Assembly (NCBI RefSeq): GCF_040372165.1
Contig: NZ_BAABWG010000002.1
Location: 496,001 to 560,000, forward strand
From: Hydrogenophaga sp040372165
GTDB taxonomy: Bacteria; Pseudomonadota; Gammaproteobacteria; Burkholderiales; Burkholderiaceae_C
Direction of reading: 5' to 3'
Length of the DNA: 64,000 nt
Position numbers and translations under genes: made by a program. Of this stretch, positions 59,408-64,000 are shown piece by piece; position 1 is the first letter of the stretch, and the number at the start of each line of letters is the position of its first letter. Under the pieces are notes generated by a model that saw only the letters and a program-made list of their open reading frames with translations, did no database searches and was not told where the DNA came from.

Positions 59408-59518
59408 TGATTCTGCCGATGCAGGTCCCTTTGAGAGAGGGATCAGTTCACGATGCAGGATGTACACAGTTTGCCCCAGAGTCCTCCACAGACTTGTTCT
59501 CATGGAAGCGACAAAATC

Positions 59519-59527
59519 TGTGGATAA
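59519..59527 (-). promoter_or_regulatory. DnaA-box match
   Basis: TGTGGATAA equals the consensus TTATCCACA on the minus strand. Only one perfect copy is seen and no dnaA, dnaN or gidA genes are near, so it is not evidence of an origin. DnaA also acts as a transcription factor at isolated boxes. Confidence 0.4.
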
Positions 59528-59619
59528 GTTGTGAGTAACTTTTTTGTTGCCGCGCTGCTACATGCGAAATCTGGCGACGTTGGGATGTGCGCTCTGGGCT
59601 TTTTGCCTACAATGAAATC

Positions 59620-59684
59620 CCAACTATCGCAGTTGCCAAAGATTGTTGGTTATGGGCGCGTCAACACCTGACGCGCCCTTTTTT
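59620..59684 (+). ncRNA. Candidate small RNA ending at an orphan terminator
   Basis: A TACAAT -10-like element (59608-59613) would start an RNA near 59620. It would contain CAACT-N5-AGTTG (59621-59635), CCAA-N6-TTGG (59636-59649) and the terminator hairpin. The -35 is poor and the 5' end could lie further upstream. The previous operon already has its own terminator at 59248-59285, so this one must serve another transcript or attenuate lepA. Confidence 0.35.
59654..59684 (+). terminator. Strong intrinsic terminator upstream of lepA
   Basis: GGGCGCGTCA (59654-59663), ACACC loop, TGACGCGCCC (59669-59678), then six T. It is a perfect 10-bp stem, 72 bp before the lepA start, with no recognised gene ending here. 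Confidence 0.9.
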
Positions 59685-59691
59685 ATGATTC

Positions 59692-59719
59692 GCAGCATCG
59701 CTGGCCGTCGCGATGCTGC
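59692..59719 (+). repeat. Hairpin in the lepA upstream region
   Basis: GCAGCATCGC (59692-59701) and GCGATGCTGC (59710-59719) form a perfect 10-bp stem with an 8-base loop, eight bases after the T-tract of the preceding terminator and 37 bp before the lepA ATG. There is no T-tract of its own. Confidence 0.6.
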
Positions 59720-59756
59720 TCTCTGCTGATGCCTGGCGCCGAAGCCCGAACTTCCG

Positions 59757-61568
59757 ATGAAGCACATTCGCAATTTTTCGATCATTGCGCACATTGATCA
59801 TGGCAAATCCACGCTCGCCGACAGGATCATCTCCCGCTGCGGAGGCCTGACCGCGCGTGAGATGAGTGAGCAAGTTCTTGACTCCATGGAGATCGAGAAA
59901 GAGCGGGGCATCACCATCAAGGCACAGACAGCGGCTCTTCAGTACAAAGCCAATGATGGCCAGATCTACAACCTGAACCTGATCGACACCCCGGGACACG
60001 TTGACTTCTCTTACGAAGTGTCCCGCTCGCTGTCTGCATGTGAAGGTGCCTTGCTGGTGGTCGATGCCAGTCAGGGTGTCGAGGCTCAGACGGTCGCCAA
60101 TTGCTATACGGCACTGGACCTTGGCGTCGAGGTGCTGCCGGTTCTCAACAAGATGGACCTGCCTCAGGCCGATCCGGAGACGGCAAAGCAGGAAATTGAA
60201 GATGTCATCGGTATCGACGCATCTGAGGCCGTTCCCTGCTCAGCCAAGACAGGCATGGGTGTGGATGAAATCCTGGAGATGATCGTGGCGAAGGTGCCGG
60301 CACCCAGGGGTGAGCCTGAAGCGCCTTTGCGAGCCATGATCATTGACAGCTGGTTTGACAACTACGTCGGGGTGGTGATGCTGGTGCGGGTGGTTGACGG
60401 TGTGCTCAACAAAGGCGATCGCATCAAATTCATGGCGACCCAATCCGAACATTTCGCCGACAAGCTTGGCGTGTTCACGCCGGGCAATGAGCCAAGGCCT
60501 TCGCTGAGCGCGGGAGAGGTCGGGTATATCATCGCCGGCATCAAGGAGCTGGCATCGGCCAAAGTGGGTGACACTGTCACGGCAGTCCGGTCAGGCAAAG
60601 GGGCCAACCTTGTGGCGGCCACCAAGGCGCTCCCGGGCTTCAAGGAAGTCAAGCCTCAAGTCTTTGCCGGACTCTATCCGACCGAGTCGAGCGAATACGA
60701 TGCCTTGCGCGAGGCACTGTCCAAGCTTCAGCTCAACGATTCGGCCTTGCGGTTTGAACCCGAGGTCTCGCAAGCCCTTGGCTTTGGTTTCCGCTGTGGA
60801 TTCCTTGGACTGCTCCACATGGAGATCGTTCAGGAACGGCTCGAGCGCGAGTTCGACCAGGACCTGATCACGACAGCCCCCAGTGTGGTCTACGAAGTGG
60901 TCAAGGCAGACGGCGAGCTGATACAGGTTGAGAACCCGTCCAAGATGCCGGAGCCGGGGCGCATTGAAGAAGTTCGGGAGCCTATCGTGACCGTTCACCT
61001 CTACATGCCGCAGGAGTATGTGGGCGCCGTCATGACGCTGGCCAACCAGAAGCGCGGTGTGCAGATCAACATGGCCTACCACGGCAAACAGGTCATGTTG
61101 ACCTACGAGATGCCACTGGGAGAGATCGTCCTCGACTTCTTTGACCGGCTCAAGTCCGTCAGCCGTGGTTACGCATCCATGGACTATGAGTTCAAGGAGT
61201 ATCGCAAGGCGGATGTGGTCAAGGTGGATATGTTGCTCAACGGCGAAAAAGTCGACGCACTGTCCATCATCGTTCACCGGAGTCAGGCACAGTATCGTGG
61301 TCGTGCGGTGGCTGCCAAGATGCGGGAAATCATCAGTCGCCAGCAGTTCGATGTGGCCATTCAGGCTGCCATTGGCGGCAACATCATTGCCCGCGAAACC
61401 ATCAAGGCCTTGCGCAAGAACGTGCTGGCAAAATGTTACGGGGGAGACATCACCCGGAAACGCAAGCTGCTGGAGAAGCAGAAGGCGGGCAAGAAGCGGA
61501 TGAAACAGATTGGGTCAGTGGAGGTGCCGCAAGAGGCATTTCTGGCCATCTTGCAGGTGGACGAATAA
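59757..61568 (+). CDS. lepA: Elongation factor 4 (LepA)
   Basis: This 603-residue translational GTPase has GTPase motifs AHIDHGKSTLADRI (G1), DTPGHVDF (G3) and NKMDLP (G4), followed by the EF-G-like domains and the LepA-specific C-terminal domain with GGDITRKRKLLEKQKAGKKR. It acts on ribosomes during initiation, biogenesis or stress. No good Shine-Dalgarno is seen before the ATG at 59757. The stop overlaps the lepB start (TAATG), as in many proteobacteria. Confidence 0.98.
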   Translation: MKHIRNFSIIAHIDHGKSTLADRIISRCGGLTAREMSEQVLDSMEIEKERGITIKAQTAALQYKANDGQIYNLNLIDTPGHVDFSYEVSRSLSACEGALLVVDASQGVEAQTVANCYTALDLGVEVLPVLNKMDLPQADPETAKQEIEDVIGIDASEAVPCSAKTGMGVDEILEMIVAKVPAPRGEPEAPLRAMIIDSWFDNYVGVVMLVRVVDGVLNKGDRIKFMATQSEHFADKLGVFTPGNEPRPSLSAGEVGYIIAGIKELASAKVGDTVTAVRSGKGANLVAATKALPGFKEVKPQVFAGLYPTESSEYDALREALSKLQLNDSALRFEPEVSQALGFGFRCGFLGLLHMEIVQERLEREFDQDLITTAPSVVYEVVKADGELIQVENPSKMPEPGRIEEVREPIVTVHLYMPQEYVGAVMTLANQKRGVQINMAYHGKQVMLTYEMPLGEIVLDFFDRLKSVSRGYASMDYEFKEYRKADVVKVDMLLNGEKVDALSIIVHRSQAQYRGRAVAAKMREIISRQQFDVAIQAAIGGNIIARETIKALRKNVLAKCYGGDITRKRKLLEKQKAGKKRMKQIGSVEVPQEAFLAILQVDE

Positions 61569-62548
61569 TGCAGGCTTTCATGAGCACGATCACTGGCGCT
61601 GTCCTGGCGGCGTTCGCAGGCTATACCCTTGCTTGGTACACAGGATATGTGGAGGGCAATTTCGCCCTTCTGCTGATGATTGCCACAGCAGTCACTGGCC
61701 TCTACTGGGTGGCGGAGAAGCTCTGGTTCCTGCCGCGCCGACGTGCGCAAGCCAAAGATGCGGTTGTTGAGCAGGTGCGTCGCCAGCAAGCGCTGGCAGA
61801 GCAAGGCTTCAGCGATCCATCGCAAATGGCACCGGAGGCGAGAGAGCACGAAATTCTGGCCCAGCCCTGGTGGCTGGACTGGACGGCGGGGCTGTTCCCG
61901 GTCATTCTGGCCGTCTTCCTGCTGCGCTCCTTTCTGTTCGAGCCTTTCAAGATTCCTTCCGGCTCGATGATCCCGACGCTGCAGATTGGTGACCTCATTC
62001 TGGTCAACAAGTACCACTACGGCATCCGTTTGCCAGTGTTCAACACCAAAGTCTGGGACAACAACCAGCCTGAGCGGGGAGACGTGATGGTGTTTCGCTA
62101 TCCGTTGCAACCCAGCCTGGATTACATCAAGCGCGTCATTGGCGTTCCTGGTGATGAAGTGGCCTACCTCAACAAGCAGTTGACCGTCAACGGAGAGGCT
62201 GTGCCCAAACTGCCCAAGGCGGACTATTTTCAGGGCGAGGCCATGCGATATGCAAAGCAATTTGAGGAGTCGCTGGGCGACAAGACCTATCGAACCCTGA
62301 ATATCACGGGCCGTTCAGCGGGAATTCCGTCACCATCCGATTTCGGGTTTAGGGAGAACTGCCGGTACACTGTAGAGGGCGTCGTCTGCAAGGTGCCGGA
62401 AGGTCATTACTTCATGATGGGTGACAACCGCGACGACTCGCAGGATTCACGCTATTGGGGGTTCGTGCCCGAAGAGAACATTGTGGGCAAGGCCTTCTTT
62501 GTCTGGATGAATTTCAGCGATTTCGGTCGCATTGGATCGTTTGAGTAA
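61568..62548 (+). CDS. lepB: Signal peptidase I
   Basis: This 326-residue inner-membrane protease removes signal peptides from exported proteins. Two or three N-terminal helices (about 8-25, 32-50 and 105-120) precede the periplasmic catalytic domain. Nucleophile Ser is in IPSGSMIPTLQIGD, the general-base Lys in YIKRVIGVPGD, and box E is MMGDNRDDSQDSRYWG. A Cys pair (RENCRYTVEGVVCKV) matches the disulphide of E. coli LepB. It is coupled to lepA by a one-base overlap. Confidence 0.97.
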   Translation: MQAFMSTITGAVLAAFAGYTLAWYTGYVEGNFALLLMIATAVTGLYWVAEKLWFLPRRRAQAKDAVVEQVRRQQALAEQGFSDPSQMAPEAREHEILAQPWWLDWTAGLFPVILAVFLLRSFLFEPFKIPSGSMIPTLQIGDLILVNKYHYGIRLPVFNTKVWDNNQPERGDVMVFRYPLQPSLDYIKRVIGVPGDEVAYLNKQLTVNGEAVPKLPKADYFQGEAMRYAKQFEESLGDKTYRTLNITGRSAGIPSPSDFGFRENCRYTVEGVVCKVPEGHYFMMGDNRDDSQDSRYWGFVPEENIVGKAFFVWMNFSDFGRIGSFE

Positions 62549-62569
62549 CTGGGCTTCTGGAGGGAAACC

Positions 62570-62923
62570 GTGAAGATGAAAATGCAACAACGTGGTATTA
62601 CCTTTGTCGGCCTCTTGGTCGTAGGCATTTTGGTGGCGCTGGCAGTGATTGTTGTTGCTCAGATCGTGCCTACCTATACGGAGTACCTGTCGGTGAAAAA
62701 GGCGGTGCGACTGGCTGCGGCAGAAACGACGGTAACCAATGTGCGAGCTGCTTTTGACAAGCAAGCTCTCATAGATCAAGTCAGTTCAATCGAATCAAGG
62801 GATCTCGAGATCACCAAAGTCGATGGTGAAGTGGTTGTTGAGTTCGCATACGACCGCGAGATTCATCTTGCAGGACCCGCGTATCTGGTGATGAAGTACT
62901 CAGGCAGTTCGAGTGACAAATGA
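62570..62923 (+). CDS. DUF4845 family protein with pilin-like N-terminus
   Basis: This 117-residue protein begins with a basic tail and a single hydrophobic helix (RGITFVGLLVVGILVALAVI) that resembles a type IV pilin N-terminus, then a small alpha/beta domain. It is typical of the DUF4845 gene between lepB and rnc in beta- and gammaproteobacteria. Function is unknown. GTG at 62570 is used because GGAGGG lies 5 bases upstream; ATG at 62576 or 62582 is possible. Confidence 0.9.
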   Translation: MKMKMQQRGITFVGLLVVGILVALAVIVVAQIVPTYTEYLSVKKAVRLAAAETTVTNVRAAFDKQALIDQVSSIESRDLEITKVDGEVVVEFAYDREIHLAGPAYLVMKYSGSSSDK

Positions 62924-62955
62924 CCTTGCCGTGAGCGTGACATCGATGGGGGCGT

Positions 62956-63636
62956 GTGTTGTCCTCAGGGCTTGAACAGCTGCAGCAGCGCTTGCAGTAC
63001 GTGTTTGTCGACACTGGACTGTTGCAGCGGGCAGTGACCCACCGCAGCTTTTCCAGTGATCACAACGAACGACTGGAGTTTCTGGGTGACTCGGTTCTCG
63101 GGCTGGCTGTGTCGAGCCTGCTCTTTGAGCGGCTGGCGGACTTGCCCGAAGGGGACCTCTCGCGTATCCGTGCCAATTTGGTCAAACAGGAAACGCTGCA
63201 CCAGCTCGCATCTGATCTGGGCATTGCTTCTTGTATGCGCTTGGGCGAAGGTGAGAGAAAATCAGGTGGCCACAAGCGCCCCTCCATACTCGCCGACGCC
63301 ATGGAGGCCGTGATCGGTGCTGTGTATCTGGATGCCGGGTTTGAAGAGGCCCAGTCCCTGGTCCACCGCCTCTACAAGGATGTCGAGATCAGTGCGCGCA
63401 TGCATGCACTGGGCAAAGATGCGAAGACCGAACTGCAGGAGTGGCTACAGGCCCGAAAGCACCCGTTGCCCAAGTACACGGTCATCGCCACCATGGGGCA
63501 GGCGCATCAACAGACGTTTGACGTCGAGTGCCAGATAGTGGATCTTGGCCTGACCGAGCGTGGCATGGGCAGCTCCCGGCGTGCGGCGGAGCAGGTGGCT
63601 GCTGCTGCGGTGCTTCAGCGCCTGCCTCAGTCCTGA
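62956..63636 (+). CDS. rnc: Ribonuclease III
   Basis: This 226-residue double-strand-specific RNase has the catalytic signature NERLEFLGDSVLGLAV, and the second acidic cluster is in LADAMEAVIGAVYLDAG. The C-terminal dsRNA-binding domain begins DAKTELQEWLQARKHPLPKY and ends SSRRAAEQVAAAAVL. It processes rRNA precursors and structured mRNAs. The start is GTG at 62956. It lies in the conserved lepB-DUF4845-rnc-era order. Confidence 0.97.
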   Translation: MLSSGLEQLQQRLQYVFVDTGLLQRAVTHRSFSSDHNERLEFLGDSVLGLAVSSLLFERLADLPEGDLSRIRANLVKQETLHQLASDLGIASCMRLGEGERKSGGHKRPSILADAMEAVIGAVYLDAGFEEAQSLVHRLYKDVEISARMHALGKDAKTELQEWLQARKHPLPKYTVIATMGQAHQQTFDVECQIVDLGLTERGMGSSRRAAEQVAAAAVLQRLPQS

Positions 63637-63674
63637 TTCGGGCCACCAATCGCTGACACCTGGAGACGTTTCGA

Positions 63675-64000
63675 ATGAGCCCATCACCCAAGCGCAATGA
63701 CCGTTCGGCCCGGCAGACAGCTGGCCAGGATCGAGTCAACGAGGGCCTGGACGCCATGCTGGCCAAGGCGCTCGGCAAGCCTGTCGAGGAAGCCGTTGGC
63801 GACCAGGATATTCCGGAAACGGAGATTCCAGCTGAAGAAGAGCAGCGTTGTGGATTTGTGGCCATTGTGGGCAAGCCTAACGTCGGAAAGTCCACCTTGC
63901 TCAACGCATTGGTGGGCCAAAAGATCAGCATCACTTCGCGAAAGGCCCAGACCACCCGCCACAGGATCACAGGTTACCGGACCATTGATCGCTCGCAGTT
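63675..64000 (+). CDS. era: GTPase Era (3' end outside window)
   Basis: The first 108 codons of Era, the 16S rRNA-binding GTPase needed for 30S maturation. The P-loop is GKPNVGKST (Gly66) and switch I has TSRKAQTTRHRI. From the ATG at 63675 there are about 50 residues more than in E. coli Era before the P-loop, acidic and Ala/Glu-rich. An in-frame ATG at 63756 would remove half of this. A GGAGA site 9 bases before 63675 supports the longer form. The remainder, including the KH domain, lies beyond the window. Confidence 0.95.
   Translation, partial: MSPSPKRNDRSARQTAGQDRVNEGLDAMLAKALGKPVEEAVGDQDIPETEIPAEEEQRCGFVAIVGKPNVGKSTLLNALVGQKISITSRKAQTTRHRITGYRTIDRSQ

Larger units (their letters stand above)
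59286..59756. other. Gene-free region before lepA with repeats, a DnaA box and an orphan terminator
   Basis: There are 471 bp with no supported protein gene, relatively AT-rich for this genome. Contents in order: a 10-bp inverted repeat at 59334-59343/59398-59407 enclosing a 12-bp palindrome (59385-59396); a direct repeat CGATGCAGG at 59417 and 59451 flanking a TCCCT/AGGGA hairpin; a perfect DnaA box TGTGGATAA (59519-59527); a TACAAT (59608-59613); a strong terminator (59654-59684); and a hairpin (59692-59719) before lepA. Confidence 0.7.

Noticed and set aside
59286..59600. Replication origin near the DnaA box
   Set aside because: Only one perfect box is seen, there is no AT-rich unwinding element with clustered boxes, and no dnaA/dnaN/parA genes are nearby.
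59612..59671. 19-codon frame MKSQLSQLPKIVGYGRVNT ending inside the terminator upstream of lepA
   Set aside because: It could be a leader peptide, and its end loosely recalls the GYxRVST start of serine recombinases. But it has no ribosome site, its ATG lies in the putative -10, it has no run of regulatory codons, and nothing recombinase-like follows.
1..64000. Mobile elements, CRISPR arrays, toxin-antitoxin or defence islands
   Set aside because: No transposase, integrase, phage, Cas or known defence motif was seen in any plausible frame. Gene order is conserved housekeeping throughout, and the single tRNA shows no attachment-site duplication next to it.

Overview
This is a 64 kb chromosomal segment of a Gram-negative betaproteobacterium. 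The gene order (plsX-fabHDG-acpP-fabF-rpoE-rseA-rseB-mucD/degP-lepA-lepB-rnc-era), the family types (betaproteobacterial RNase E, H-NS-like protein, HemX/HemY pair, soluble Fds formate dehydrogenase) and the high GC content suggest Burkholderiales, most likely Comamonadaceae (for example a Hydrogenophaga-like genus). The genus is inference. About 62 protein genes and one tRNA are supported. I see no CRISPR array, insertion sequence, integrase or phage gene.

Layout. 1-2428: the end of an ABC permease gene and a group II truncated haemoglobin. 2476-10647: a lipoprotein adaptor, RND pump and NodT-type outer-membrane factor on the minus strand, divergent from a BaeS/BaeR-like two-component pair. 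10689-19681: a formate module, made of a ModE-type HTH regulator fused to a molybdate-binding-like domain, an OFA-family oxalate/formate transporter, and fdsG-fdsB-fdsA-fdhD-fdsD. 19708-24144: Smr protein, RadC, fkpB-ispH, serS and tRNA-Ser(CGA). 24249-26366: a membrane histidine kinase convergent with a LuxR-type response regulator. 26517-30154: trpS, an M50 protease, YciO and a PHP phosphatase. 30288-37823: ppc divergent from hemC-hemD-hemX-hemY. 37951-42443: rne divergent from an rluC-type gene, with a long untranslated interval between them. 42554-47606: H-NS-like protein, HAD phosphatase, Rieske protein, SppA, GalU, an RsmI-like methyltransferase and Maf. 47689-54557: yceD, rpmF and the fatty-acid synthesis cluster. 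54588-64000: a YgfX-like protein, the sigma-E envelope-stress operon, lepA, lepB, a DUF4845 protein, rnc and the 5' part of era.

How the genes work together. The formate block links uptake or exchange of formate/oxalate to NAD+-dependent formate oxidation at a Mo centre. The regulator's molybdate-binding-like half would let it sense cofactor metal or a small anion. The efflux block is a drug/metabolite exporter with its own sensor pair. The right third is the conserved lipid, envelope-stress and RNA-processing core.

The novelty lies mainly in regulation and domain fusions rather than in a new cassette. The main points are: the ModE-like regulator with a 22-bp dyad over its own start codon; the single-helix extension on the OFA transporter; a YegP/DUF1508-like domain on TrpS; and the degP-lepA gap, which holds nested inverted repeats, a DnaA-box match and an orphan strong terminator that may end a small RNA. 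All functional statements come from reading motifs. No database search was run.
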